Source: Rhodococcus jostii NBRC 16295 (lineage in GTDB: Bacteria; Actinomycetota; Actinomycetes; Mycobacteriales; Mycobacteriaceae). Taken from it: a stretch of 63,405 nt of DNA. Location: contig NZ_BCWY01000059.1 of NCBI RefSeq assembly GCF_001894825.1, positions 1 to 63,405 on the forward strand. The letters are read 5' to 3'. How positions within the stretch are numbered: the first letter of the stretch is position 1; every line of letters begins with the position of its first letter. Both the position numbers and the translations under genes were made by a program. Below the pieces are notes generated by a model that had not been told where the DNA came from, did not search any database, and saw only the letters and a program-made list of their open reading frames with translations. Below are positions 40,995-49,564 of the stretch, one piece after another.

Positions 40995-42692
40995 GTGAGC
41001 ATCACTCCCCTCCCCACCATCCCCGACGAGCTCACCGCTCCCCTCGACCTCCTCCTCACCAGCGGAAGCCGCAGCGTCGCCGCCCGCATGCTCCCCGACA
41101 GCTCGTGGACCCGTCTCGGGGTCGGCCTCGCCGGCCGCCCGGGTACCGTCGCCCGGCGCGGCGGCGCCCTCGTCCGCGAACTCGGCGCCATCGCCGTCGG
41201 CACCTCGGATCGAACTCCCGCCAAGTCGGACAAACGGTTCGGCGACGCCGCGTGGCAGCAGAATCCGGCCCTGCGCCGGGCCATGCAGGCGTATCTCGCG
41301 ACGTCGCACACCGCTGCGGCCCTGCTCGACGACGCCGAACTCGACTGGCGTGACCACGAGCGGATGCGGTTCGTCCTCGACAACCTCGTCGAAGGCCTGT
41401 CCCCCACCAACAATCCACTTCTCAGCCCGCTGGGCTGGAAGGCAATGGTGGACACGGGCGGCCTCAGCGCGGCACGCGGTGTCCGCGCGCTCGTCCGCGA
41501 CATGCTGTCGAAACCGCGCGTGCCCGCCATGGTCGAACCCGACGCGTTCGCCGTCGGGGAGGACGTGGCTGCGACGAAGGGTGCCGTGGTCCTGCAGACC
41601 CGCACCTTCGAACTGATCCACTACACGCCGCAGACGGAGAAGGTCCACGCCACACCGCTGTTGATCGTCCCGCCCGTCATCAACAAGTACTACATCCTCG
41701 ACATCGCACCGGGCCGCAGCCTGATCGAGTACCTCCTGCAGCAGGGTCAGCAGGTCTTCGCGATCTCCTGGCGCAACCCCCACGCCCGGCACCGGGACTG
41801 GGACGCCGACACCTACGGCGCGGCGATCGTGGAGGCGCTCGATACGGTGCAGTGCGTCGCCGGGACCGACAGCGCCCACGTCCTGGGCACCTGCTCGGGT
41901 GGGATTCTCGCGGCGATGGTCGCGGCACATCTCACCGAGATCGGTGAGGGCGACCGCATCGCCGGCCTCACCCTGGCCGTCACCGTGCTCGACCAGACCC
42001 AGGCCGGCACCGCGGCTGCCGTCATGAGCGAGCGCGCCGCCGCGGCCGCGATCCGCGACTCGGCCGCCAGGGGTTATCTCGACGGCCGCACCCTCGCCGA
42101 GATGTTCGCCTGGCTACGGCCGAGCGACCTGGTCTGGCGGTACTGGGTGAACAATTACGTGCAGGGCCGCGCTCCCGCCGCCTTCGACGTGCTGTTCTGG
42201 AACTCGGACACCACCCGCATGACGGCGGCACTGCACCGCGACCTCGTCCTGCTCGGCCTGCGCAACGCGCTGACGGCTCCAGGGGCGGCAACCATGCTCG
42301 GCACACCCGTCGACCTGTCCACCGTGACCGCCGACGCGTACGTCGTCGGCGGCTCCGCCGACCACCTCTGCCCGTGGCAGTCCACCTATCGGAGCGCTCG
42401 ACTCCTCGGCAGCAAGGACTCCCGCTTCGTGCTGTCGTCGAACGGACACATCGCCTCACTCGTGAACCCGCCGGGCAATCCGCGGGCGTCCTTCCGATTC
42501 GGGCAGCCCGTCCCGGAGACTCCCGACGAGTGGCTGGCCGCGGCGGAGACCGCTTCCGACTCGTGGTGGCCCGACTACGCCCGCTGGCTGGCCGAGCGCA
42601 GCGGACCCGACGTCGACGCACCCCACGGCCTCGGTGCCCGGCAGTTCCCGCCGCTCGCCCCGGCACCGGGCACCTACGTCCATCACAGCTGA
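40995..42692 (+). CDS. phaC: class II-like polyhydroxyalkanoate synthase
   Basis: This 565-residue polymerase carries the modified lipase box GTCSGG with catalytic C300, D456 in GGSADHLCPW and H485 in SSNGHIASLVNPP. PPVINKYYILDIAPGRSLIEYLLQQGQQVFAISWRN closely follows the pseudomonad medium-chain-length enzymes (class II), as does the WYWVNNY-like RYWVNNYVQG. It polymerises (R)-3-hydroxyacyl-CoA on granules. No PhaE, PhaR or phasin gene lies nearby. It begins the PHA module after the ligase gene. Confidence 0.9.
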   Translation: MSITPLPTIPDELTAPLDLLLTSGSRSVAARMLPDSSWTRLGVGLAGRPGTVARRGGALVRELGAIAVGTSDRTPAKSDKRFGDAAWQQNPALRRAMQAYLATSHTAAALLDDAELDWRDHERMRFVLDNLVEGLSPTNNPLLSPLGWKAMVDTGGLSAARGVRALVRDMLSKPRVPAMVEPDAFAVGEDVAATKGAVVLQTRTFELIHYTPQTEKVHATPLLIVPPVINKYYILDIAPGRSLIEYLLQQGQQVFAISWRNPHARHRDWDADTYGAAIVEALDTVQCVAGTDSAHVLGTCSGGILAAMVAAHLTEIGEGDRIAGLTLAVTVLDQTQAGTAAAVMSERAAAAAIRDSAARGYLDGRTLAEMFAWLRPSDLVWRYWVNNYVQGRAPAAFDVLFWNSDTTRMTAALHRDLVLLGLRNALTAPGAATMLGTPVDLSTVTADAYVVGGSADHLCPWQSTYRSARLLGSKDSRFVLSSNGHIASLVNPPGNPRASFRFGQPVPETPDEWLAAAETASDSWWPDYARWLAERSGPDVDAPHGLGARQFPPLAPAPGTYVHHS

Positions 42693-42719
42693 CCCGCACG
42701 ACACGATCAGAGGCACACC

Positions 42720-43172
42720 ATGACCATGAACCTTGCCCACCCCACCGATCTCCTCGGGCTCGTCGGACAGACCATCGGAACCACCGGCACGCTCAAAATT
42801 GCTCAGGATCAGGTGAATCTGTTCGCCGACGCGACCGGGGACCACCAGTGGATCCACACCGATCCCGAACGCGCGGCCCGTGGCCCCTTCGGCAGCACCA
42901 TCGCTCACGGCTATCTCACGCTGTCGCTCGCCCCGAGCATCCTCGCCGAAGTTCTCATCGTCGACGGCGTGCACGCCGCCCTCAATTACGGCCTGAACAA
43001 GGTGCGGTTCCCGGCGCCCGTGCCCGTCGGTTCCGCGCTGCGCGTCACGGTGTCCGTGATCGCCGCGCAACGGAAACCGGCCGGCATCGAGGCAGTCTTC
43101 GGGTTGACCTACGAGATCGACGGCGGAACGCGTCCGGTGTGCATCGCGGACGTCGTGGTGCTCTACACGTGA
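42720..43172 (+). CDS. phaJ: MaoC-like (R)-specific enoyl-CoA hydratase
   Basis: This 150-residue hot-dog protein has the hydratase 2 signature NLFADATGDHQWIHTDPERA with D41 and H46 as catalytic residues, then GPFGSTIAHGYLTLSL. It converts trans-2-enoyl-CoA to (R)-3-hydroxyacyl-CoA, the monomer for PHA synthase, so the symbol is assigned by context. The product could also serve general fatty acid metabolism. It starts 27 bp after phaC and its stop overlaps the depolymerase GTG by four bases. Confidence 0.88.
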   Translation: MTMNLAHPTDLLGLVGQTIGTTGTLKIAQDQVNLFADATGDHQWIHTDPERAARGPFGSTIAHGYLTLSLAPSILAEVLIVDGVHAALNYGLNKVRFPAPVPVGSALRVTVSVIAAQRKPAGIEAVFGLTYEIDGGTRPVCIADVVVLYT

Positions 43173-43999
43173 CTGTGACCGAAATATTCGGCAGGAGCGA
43201 CCGGTTCGAGGACAGTGTCGTGACGGTCGGAGGGCGGCGGATCCGGGTGCGGATCCGCCGGGGCACCGGTGTGCCCCTGGTTCTGTGCAACGGCATCGGC
43301 GCGGGCCTGGAAGTGCTGGACCCGTTCGTCGCCGCGGCAGACCCGGAGGCGACGATCGTCCGCTTCGACGTCCCAGGCACCGGCGGTTCGCCGGCATCAC
43401 CGGTCCCGTACGGGATTCCTGCCCTCGCGTGCGGTCTGGGCAGGCTCCTCACCGACATCGGGATCGGCGGCGTCGACGTGCTCGGTCTGTCCTGGGGCGG
43501 GGCACTGGCCCAGCAGTTCGCCCTGCAGAATCCGCGGCGCTGCCGGCGCCTCGTTCTCGTCGCCACCGGAACCGGTGCCCTGATGGTTCCCGGCCACCCG
43601 CGAGTGCTCGCGAAAATGCTGACACCGAGGCGATTCACCGATACCGGCTACGCGGCGGCCATCGCCGGCGAACTGTACGGCGGCACCGCCCGACATGGCG
43701 GAGACGACGTGGCGCGAGTCTTTCGAAAGCAGTCTCACGCCGGCTCGCGCATCGGCTACGTCCACCAGCTCCTCGCGGGTGCGCTGTGGACCAGCCTGCC
43801 GGTGCTGCCCCTCATCCGGCAACGCACACTGATCGTCGCGGGGACCGACGACCCGATCATTCCCCTCCTCAACGCGCACATCATGAACGCTCTCCTGCCA
43901 CACGCGACCCTGCACGTCCACCCCGGCGGGCACATCGACATGGTCACCAACGCAACGGAACTCGCCCCGGCTGTCACGTCCTTTCTCACGGCACCGTAG
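43169..43999 (+). CDS. phaZ: PhaZ-like intracellular PHA depolymerase
   Basis: This 276-residue alpha/beta hydrolase parallels the Pseudomonas medium-chain-length depolymerase. CNGIGAGLEVLDPFVAAADP, IVRFDVPGTGGS, GLSWGGALAQQFALQNPRRC (S108 nucleophile), TGTGALMVPGHPRVLAKM, GTDDPIIP (Asp) and HPGGHIDM (His) align in order and spacing. It would release 3-hydroxy acids from stored polymer. GTG 43169 overlaps the phaJ stop. A second GTG at 43175 is possible. It ends the gene train and converges on the membrane hydrolase gene. Confidence 0.88.
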   Translation: MTVTEIFGRSDRFEDSVVTVGGRRIRVRIRRGTGVPLVLCNGIGAGLEVLDPFVAAADPEATIVRFDVPGTGGSPASPVPYGIPALACGLGRLLTDIGIGGVDVLGLSWGGALAQQFALQNPRRCRRLVLVATGTGALMVPGHPRVLAKMLTPRRFTDTGYAAAIAGELYGGTARHGGDDVARVFRKQSHAGSRIGYVHQLLAGALWTSLPVLPLIRQRTLIVAGTDDPIIPLLNAHIMNALLPHATLHVHPGGHIDMVTNATELAPAVTSFLTAP

Positions 44000-44019
44000 C
44001 CGTCGGCCCGTGCAACGGG

Positions 44020-45735
44020 TCAGCCGTCCGCCCCGATCTCGGCGAGCACGGTCCTCAGGCGGTCGTTGTCGGCCGAACTCCAGCCGTCGGGCGGCAGGAT
44101 CGCGCTCCACGCATCGGCGATGTCGACGACGTACGAGTGCCCGTGCCCGTCGGGGACGCCCGTCGACACCGCCATGTCGGCCGCCACCTGTAGGAACGTC
44201 ACGAACGGGAACCACTGCGTGCTGTCGAGAACGTCGTATCCACGCTCCTCCTTCAGCCAGTCCGGTTCACTCAGCAACAACTCCGGCGACCACCAGACGA
44301 TCGGGTCCGACGGGTGCTGCAGATAGACCATCCGCGGCTGCCCCCACGGGGCATCGGGGCGCGGCAGGTCCTCCGGCGCCCGCGCACCGAAACGCACGGT
44401 CTCGCCCTCCTCGTAGATCGGTAGCCATTCGGGCGAGCCCGGATCGCGGTTCGTGGTGACGTCGGTCCAGATCTCGTTGGCGTTGGGTGGTCCCGTGAAC
44501 AGCACACCGTCGGTCCGGGCCTCGACATCGTCGACGTTGCCGAATGCGCTTTCGCCACCGAAGGAGCCGAGGCTCTCGCCCATCACGACGAGCTTCGGGC
44601 GGGACTCGGGTGGCAGTTTCTTCCACTTGTCGTAGACGGCGTCGAACAACGCCTCCCCGGCCTGGTGGGCACGCTCCTTGTCGACGAGGAAGGACAGCCA
44701 ACTCGGCAGATACGAGTACTGCAACCCGACCATCGCGGTGTCGCCGTTGTACATGTATTCCAGCGAAGAGACGAGACTCTCGTTGATCCACCCGGTGCCG
44801 GTCGTGGTCGCTACGCCCACCACCGCGCGGTCGAACCCGCCTGCGCGTTCGAGTTCGTCCGCTGCCAGTTGGGCGTTCTCGCGGATCGAATCGCCGCCGC
44901 TGGCGAGTCCGGCGTAGGTCCGGACCGGCTCCAGCGCCGGCCGTCCACCGTTGAACGCGGACAGGTCTTCGACGGCCGGCCCGCGCGAAATGAAAGAGCG
45001 GCCCTGCCGTCCCAGCGAATCCCACGTGACCAGCGACTCCGGACCGCCTGAACTCAGAGTCGACGTCGGCGGCTCGTCACCGGCCTTGGTTTCCTGGTTG
45101 ACGGCGGCGAACGAATTGTTCAGCCCCGACATGACGACGCGGACCACCGCGCCGTTGACGAGTGCGAACAGCAACGCCACCACCAGAACGCCGATCACCG
45201 TCGCCGAGATCCGCCGAGGCACCACCCGGCTGATCTTGCGTTCGACCCACCACACCGCTCGCAGCAGCACCCGGGAGACCGCAACGAACAGGACGAAGAA
45301 CAGTACCCCCACCATCACCATCACCAGATATCCCGTCCACGGGAACGGTGCGGCGCTCATGATCTCCCGCAGCTGAGACTGCCAGTTCCCGAACCACACG
45401 AGCATCGCCACGGTCCCGACGAGACCGATCACCATCGCCACCCGGCGAACGATGATCTTCACGTGTGCCGGTGCCTCCCGCCGCACGAGGTAGCGCACCA
45501 ACTTGGAGCCCAGAAACCCGATGCCGTAACCGACGGCCGCCGATACACCGGTGACGAGTCCCTGGAAGAACGGACCACGGGGCAGAAGCGTCGGCGTCAA
45601 CGACAGCCACACGAACAGCACGGCGATCACCAGCCCGCCGAACGCGTACCGGTCGGGCAGCCAGCGCCGATGCCCGGGCGGCCGGGCAGGACCGATTTCG
45701 CGTTCGGGTGCACTGTCGATCACATCGGTCGCCAT
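44020..45735 (-). CDS. membrane-anchored alpha/beta-hydrolase family protein (PF10081-like)
   Basis: This protein of about 571 residues starts with a hydrophobic half of five to six membrane helices (YAFGGLVIAVLFVWLSLTPTLL, VMVMVGVLFFVLFVAVS and others). A large outer or cytosolic catalytic domain follows, in which LVVMGESLGSFGGES holds the presumed Ser nucleophile. GTGWINESLVSSLEYMYNGDTAMVGLQYSYLPSWLSF is the family block. Actinobacterial homologues are uncharacterised, with lipid or wall-ester substrates suggested. ATG 45735 has GGAGAGG upstream. The open frame reaches 45834. Confidence 0.82.
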   Translation of the reverse strand: MATDVIDSAPEREIGPARPPGHRRWLPDRYAFGGLVIAVLFVWLSLTPTLLPRGPFFQGLVTGVSAAVGYGIGFLGSKLVRYLVRREAPAHVKIIVRRVAMVIGLVGTVAMLVWFGNWQSQLREIMSAAPFPWTGYLVMVMVGVLFFVLFVAVSRVLLRAVWWVERKISRVVPRRISATVIGVLVVALLFALVNGAVVRVVMSGLNNSFAAVNQETKAGDEPPTSTLSSGGPESLVTWDSLGRQGRSFISRGPAVEDLSAFNGGRPALEPVRTYAGLASGGDSIRENAQLAADELERAGGFDRAVVGVATTTGTGWINESLVSSLEYMYNGDTAMVGLQYSYLPSWLSFLVDKERAHQAGEALFDAVYDKWKKLPPESRPKLVVMGESLGSFGGESAFGNVDDVEARTDGVLFTGPPNANEIWTDVTTNRDPGSPEWLPIYEEGETVRFGARAPEDLPRPDAPWGQPRMVYLQHPSDPIVWWSPELLLSEPDWLKEERGYDVLDSTQWFPFVTFLQVAADMAVSTGVPDGHGHSYVVDIADAWSAILPPDGWSSADNDRLRTVLAEIGADG

Positions 45736-45886
45736 GGGTCGTCGCGTCCTCTCCATGACGGACGGACTCAGGGGTTGTGTCGTCCGCTGGCCATCATTCT
45801 CCGTCAGGCAGGAGTCGGGAACCACCGAATTCACAGAGAATTCACGATCGTCGGACCTGCCCGGCGAGCACCCGGCGAGCGACGTC

Positions 45887-46294
45887 CTAGATGCCCTCCT
45901 CGTAGCCCGGCTTCCACGTCGCGACGGCCCAGATCACAAAGACGTCCAACCCGATCATGACGATCGCCCACCACGGGTAGTGCGGCAGCCACAGGAAATT
46001 GGCAAGGAGGGAGAGAGCGCAGATCACCACGGCGCCGACGCGCGCCCACGTCGCACCGGTGAACAACATGGCACCGACGGCCGCGACGATCACACCGAGC
46101 ACGAGGTGAATCCACCCCCACGCGGTCGTGTCGAACTGGTAGATGTACTCGGGACCCGCCACGACGAGGTCGTCCCGCCGGAGCTCGGAGATACCCGAGA
46201 GCACATGGAGAATTCCGATAGTGAGCAAAACTATCGCTGCCACCATCGACGTGGCGGCCGCGACCCCTTGTTTGACCAACGACTCATCGGACAT
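45887..46294 (-). CDS. small DUF7144-type membrane protein, copy A
   Basis: This 135-residue protein has four membrane helices: IVLLTIGILHVLSGI, IHLVLGVIVAAVGAML, VGAVVICALSLLANFLWL and AIVMIGLDVFVIWAVATW. A short MSDESLVKQGV cytosolic start precedes them. It is one of three close paralogues in the window, all sharing the TWGWIHLVLGV and NFLWLP-YP blocks. The family is widespread in actinobacteria and uncharacterised. ATG 46294 is preferred, but three extra ATG codons occur upstream in tandem repeats. It diverges from copy B. Confidence 0.85.
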   Translation of the reverse strand: MSDESLVKQGVAAATSMVAAIVLLTIGILHVLSGISELRRDDLVVAGPEYIYQFDTTAWGWIHLVLGVIVAAVGAMLFTGATWARVGAVVICALSLLANFLWLPHYPWWAIVMIGLDVFVIWAVATWKPGYEEGI

Positions 46295-46300
46295 GGCGAT

Positions 46301-46350
46301 CCCTTTCCCGGACATACCTTTTTCCCGGACATACCCTTTCCCGGACATAC
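46301..46350 (-). repeat. three tandem repeats carrying start-codon and ribosome-site copies
   Basis: Three copies of TTTCCCGGACATAC begin at 46304, 46321 and 46337 (period 16-17 bp). On the minus strand each reads GTATGTCCGGGAAA, so each contains an ATGTCC start-like sequence followed by a GGGAAAGG purine run. The genuine start at 46294 also begins ATGTCC. Confidence 0.8.
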
Positions 46351-46502
46351 ATTGGCCTGCAGATAGTTTCCGCTGCCTCGTAGAGCGGGTCAATATATGA
46401 ACGTCATGTGTACGTCCGGGCATCCTCCTGACAGGAGGTGATCCGCGGGAGGATACTTACTTACGCCAGTTCATTTCGTACCTTGACGAAAGAGGAACGG
46501 TC

Positions 46503-46901
46503 ATGTCCGAGGAATCGCTGGTCAAACAAGGTGTGGCAAAGGGAACTTCCATGGGCGGGGCGGTTCTCCTCGTCACCGTCGGCGTGCTCGAGTTCCTTCA
46601 GGGGATCTCCGCGATAGCCAAGGACGACGTGATCGTCGTCGGCATCGAGTACACCTACAAATTCGACGTCACCACCTGGGGATGGATCCATCTCGTGCTC
46701 GGTGTGATCGTCGCCGCCGTCGGCGCCGCGCTGTTCACTGGGGCGACGTGGGCCCGAGTCGCTGCCATGGTGCTCTGCGCCCTGTCGATCTTCGTCAACT
46801 TCCTGTGGTTGCCGTACTACCCGCTGTGGGCGATCACGATCATCGCGCTGAACGCCGTCGTCATCTGGGCGGTCGCAACCTGGAACCCCGACGAGATCTG
46901 A
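46503..46901 (+). CDS. small DUF7144-type membrane protein, copy B
   Basis: This 132-residue protein has four membrane helices and the same MSEESLVKQGVAKGTS start as copy A. The blocks IEYTYKFDVTTWGWIHLVLGVIVAAVGAALFTGATWARV and NFLWLPYYPLW are almost identical to the other copies. GAAAGAGGAACGGTC precedes ATG 46503. It diverges from copy A across 208 bp and is followed six bases later by a larger membrane protein gene, with which it is probably co-transcribed. Function is unknown. Confidence 0.85.
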   Translation: MSEESLVKQGVAKGTSMGGAVLLVTVGVLEFLQGISAIAKDDVIVVGIEYTYKFDVTTWGWIHLVLGVIVAAVGAALFTGATWARVAAMVLCALSIFVNFLWLPYYPLWAITIIALNAVVIWAVATWNPDEI

Positions 46902-46907
46902 ACGACG

Positions 46908-48320
46908 ATGACCGATGGCACGAACACCGCCCCACTCGGCAAGGACGAACGCGCAGAACTTCTCCGGTTGCGCGACGAAGTCGCGACGCTGCGCACGCAG
47001 GCGGCGGGCGCCGCCGCCGGCATTCCTGCCGAACCGGTGTCCCACCCACCCCGGAACGGGTTGCGCTGGACCGCGGTGACGATTCTGCTGGTGCTGGTCG
47101 CGGTGCTCGCGATGGCGTCGGTCACCGCCCGCTTCACCAGGAGCCAGATCCTCGACACCGATCGCTACGTGAGCACGGTGGCACCCCTCGCCGAGAATCC
47201 CGCCATCCAGGCGGAGATCACGAACCAGATCACCGACGAGATCTTCACCCGGGTCGATGTCGAGGGGCTCACCAAAGACGCCCTCACCGCACTGACGGAC
47301 GTCTCGAACCTCGCAGCGAACGCTCCCCGCCTGGACCAGGCAGTGGTCGGCCTCGCACCGGTGATCACCAGCCAGGCAAAGAACTTCGTCCACGACACCG
47401 TCAGCTCACTCGTGAAGTCCCAGCAGTTCGAGGACTTGTGGATCCAGGCGAACCGGTCTGCCCACAACGCGCTCGTCGCGGTGATGACGGGGAACTACGG
47501 CCTCAGCTCCGTCGAAGTCGATCAGAGCGGCACCGTCAGCATCTCCCTGGGCACCGTCATCGACAAGGTGAAGGCCGCACTGAACGAGCGCGGTTTCGCG
47601 TTCGCGGACAAGATCCCGTCGGTGGACAAACAATTCGTGTTGTTCCAGTCACCCGAACTGGTGAAGGCGCAGCGGGCCGTCGCCGCGCTCGACAAGGCGT
47701 CGGCGATCCTGCCGTGGCTGGGAATCGCCTGCGCCGCCGCCGCTGTCGCCGTCGCACCCTCGGGCCGGAGGCTCCGCGCACTGGCCCTCGCCGGGTTGTC
47801 GATCGCACTGGGGATGCTCGTCCTCGCGATCGGAATTCTCGTCGGACGCGCGATCTACCTCGACAGCGTCCCGTCCGACGTACTGTCGCCCGATGCGGCG
47901 ACAGCGGTCATCGACACCGTCCTCGTGCCGCTGCGCACCAGTCTGCGCGCGGTGGCGGTCCTCGGCCTGGTGATCGCGATCGGCGCCTACCTCACCGGCG
48001 GCTCGTCGTCCGCGAAGGCCGTGCGTCGCGGCTACGGGCAGGCACTGGACTTCGTCCGGCGGTCCGGGAGCGGCCGCCCGCCGAACGAGGTGGAACGGTG
48101 GGCCAACCAGCTCCGAGTTCCGCTGCGGTGCGGCATCATCGGTGTCGCGGCGGTGCTCCTGATGTTCTGGCGTTACCCCACCGGACTGGTCGTGTTGTGG
48201 ATCGTTCTCGTTGCCGTGCTGGCGCTCGCGGCGCTCGAAGTGCTCATCCGCCCGGCACGCAAATCCGCTGTGCCGGCTGACACCACGCCAACGGACACTA
48301 CGCCAGTGTCTTCGCCTTGA
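46908..48320 (+). CDS. large membrane protein of unknown function
   Basis: This 470-residue protein has a cytosolic N-terminus with a short coiled coil (DERAELLRLRDEVATLRTQ) and a first membrane helix at about 53-75 (AVTILLVLVAVLAMASV). A long external helical region follows (TDRYVSTVAPLAENPAIQAEITNQI, on to about 275). Four more hydrophobic helices lie towards the C-terminus (LPWLGIACAAAAVAV, ALGMLVLAIGILVG, LRAVAVLGLVIAIGAYL, LVVLWIVLVAVLALAAL). The pattern is typical of actinobacterial envelope proteins of unknown role. Its 3' end overlaps the convergent SHOCT gene by 23 bp. Confidence 0.8.
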   Translation: MTDGTNTAPLGKDERAELLRLRDEVATLRTQAAGAAAGIPAEPVSHPPRNGLRWTAVTILLVLVAVLAMASVTARFTRSQILDTDRYVSTVAPLAENPAIQAEITNQITDEIFTRVDVEGLTKDALTALTDVSNLAANAPRLDQAVVGLAPVITSQAKNFVHDTVSSLVKSQQFEDLWIQANRSAHNALVAVMTGNYGLSSVEVDQSGTVSISLGTVIDKVKAALNERGFAFADKIPSVDKQFVLFQSPELVKAQRAVAALDKASAILPWLGIACAAAAVAVAPSGRRLRALALAGLSIALGMLVLAIGILVGRAIYLDSVPSDVLSPDAATAVIDTVLVPLRTSLRAVAVLGLVIAIGAYLTGGSSSAKAVRRGYGQALDFVRRSGSGRPPNEVERWANQLRVPLRCGIIGVAAVLLMFWRYPTGLVVLWIVLVAVLALAALEVLIRPARKSAVPADTTPTDTTPVSSP

Positions 48321-48675
48321 TCGCCTGGAACTCGGCGTCGGTGATCGCCCCGGAATCGAGCAACGCCTTGGCATCTGCGATCTGCTGAGCCGGAGACCGT
48401 CCGGCGACGTCCCGAATGTAGGTGTCCTGCGCCTGCTTGACCTGATGGGCGGCGGCCATCGACCGCTTGGCCATGCCGTCGCTCCTGACGATCAGGTAGA
48501 TCAGGGCCGACAAGAAGGGGACGAAGAACAGGAAGAATATCCAGATCGCCTTCATCCATCCCGAAGTCTCGCGGTCCCGGAACAAATCGGTGATGATCGA
48601 GAACAGCACCGTCAGGTACGCCACGAAGGCGAAACAGACGAAGATGAACCAGAAGAATTCCCAGAAGCCTTCCAT
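48298..48675 (-). CDS. PLDc_N membrane protein with SHOCT tail
   Basis: This 125-residue protein has two membrane helices of the PLDc_N kind (FFWFIFVCFAFVAYLTVLFSI and AIWIFFLFFVPFLSALIYLIV) around an LFRDRETSGWMKA loop. A C-terminal SHOCT motif follows (SPAQQIADAKALLDSGAITDAEFQAIKAK). The membrane part is very like the 70-residue protein at 55809. SHOCT segments are short oligomerisation domains. ATG 48675 is preferred over 48693. It is the last gene of a four-gene minus operon. Confidence 0.85.
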   Translation of the reverse strand: MEGFWEFFWFIFVCFAFVAYLTVLFSIITDLFRDRETSGWMKAIWIFFLFFVPFLSALIYLIVRSDGMAKRSMAAAHQVKQAQDTYIRDVAGRSPAQQIADAKALLDSGAITDAEFQAIKAKTLA

Positions 48676-48705
48676 TGTCGGCGCTCCGTCCACTCGGTGT
48701 TGCGG

Positions 48706-48999
48706 TCAGGAGGCCAGGATTCTGGCCTTCTCGCTGCTGAATTCTTCCTCGGTGAGCACTCCCTGATCGCGGAGTTCACCGAGTTGTTTCAGGGCTGCAA
48801 TGCGATCCATGCCGCCGGACGGCGCCGCGGGCTGGGCCGGTGGCGGAGGTGGAGGAGGAGGAGGTGCCGCTTCCTGCTGTGGCGCAGGCTGGTTCGCCGC
48901 CCACCGCTGACCTTGCCGCCGCGACACCCGGTTGGAGACGGCGGTCGCGGTGCCTGCCACGACGGCAGTCCGGGCCATACCGCGCAGGAGTCCTGGCAT
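48706..48999 (-). CDS. SHOCT domain protein
   Basis: This 97-residue protein has a basic, Ala-rich N-terminus (GLLRGMARTAVVAGTATAVSNRVSRRQGQ), a Pro/Gln-rich linker with a run of eight prolines, and a C-terminal SHOCT domain (RIAALKQLGELRDQGVLTEEEFSSEKARIL). It may tether partners through SHOCT. It lies 30 bp from the downstream PLDc_N-SHOCT gene and 33 bp after the DUF6325-like gene. Confidence 0.88.
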   Translation of the reverse strand: MPGLLRGMARTAVVAGTATAVSNRVSRRQGQRWAANQPAPQQEAAPPPPPPPPPAQPAAPSGGMDRIAALKQLGELRDQGVLTEEEFSSEKARILAS

Positions 49000-49032
49000 G
49001 ATGTGCTCCTCAGATCTCGAATGGGCGATGTG

Positions 49033-49485
49033 TCAGCCGGTGGCGGCGTCGAGCGCGTCGAGCGCCGCGAGAATGCCCTGGACGGGGATGCGCCCGGACG
49101 CCACGAGCTGGGCGCCCTCACGGCGAAGCGCCGAGGCGAAGGGTGCGGCCCAGCAGTTCTCGTACACGAGGATCGCTCCGGAACAACCCGGTTCGAGGAC
49201 GGAGGCCGCCTCCTCGAGGTCGGTTCTGTCGATCAGACCCGTCGCCGCCTCGGCGAACAGCGTCACGTCCACACGGCCTTCGAAGCCGACGTCCTCGACG
49301 GCGATACCGGCCAGCGATCCGTCGGATTCCTTGCGAACGAAGACCAGATCGAGCACCCGGATGATGCCTCGTTCGACCAGGTCGATCAGGTGCGGCAACG
49401 CCGATCCGTCGGGTTTCCGGTCGGCCGGGAACTCCACGACGAGATAGTCGATGGGCCCGAGTTCGTCGAAATCGGTGTCGTTCAC
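49033..49485 (-). CDS. DUF6325-like protein
   Basis: This 150-residue acidic protein contains LGPIDYLVVEFPADRKPDGSALPHLIDLVERGIIRVLDLVFV, and later VYENCWAAPFASALRREGAQLVASGRIP. These match the small DUF6325/DUF1269-related actinobacterial group, commonly encoded beside SHOCT proteins as here. The fold is probably ferredoxin-like alternating alpha and beta. No catalytic residues are evident. GAAGAGAGG precedes ATG 49485. Confidence 0.8.
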   Translation of the reverse strand: MNDTDFDELGPIDYLVVEFPADRKPDGSALPHLIDLVERGIIRVLDLVFVRKESDGSLAGIAVEDVGFEGRVDVTLFAEAATGLIDRTDLEEAASVLEPGCSGAILVYENCWAAPFASALRREGAQLVASGRIPVQGILAALDALDAATG

Positions 49486-49564
49486 TGCAGGACCTCTCTT
49501 CTGAAGACAGCAGCGACAGCCACACGTGGCTTGTTGCCAGTATCACCCGTTGGGGACGACACCG

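Noticed and set aside
39284..41605. 773-residue minus-strand frame opposite the acyl-CoA ligase
   Set aside because: It spans several real plus-strand genes and has no recognisable domain. It is a shadow of high-GC codon bias.
46301..46350. CRISPR-like array
   Set aside because: There are only three short tandem units with 2-3 base separations, no spacers of typical length and no cas genes.
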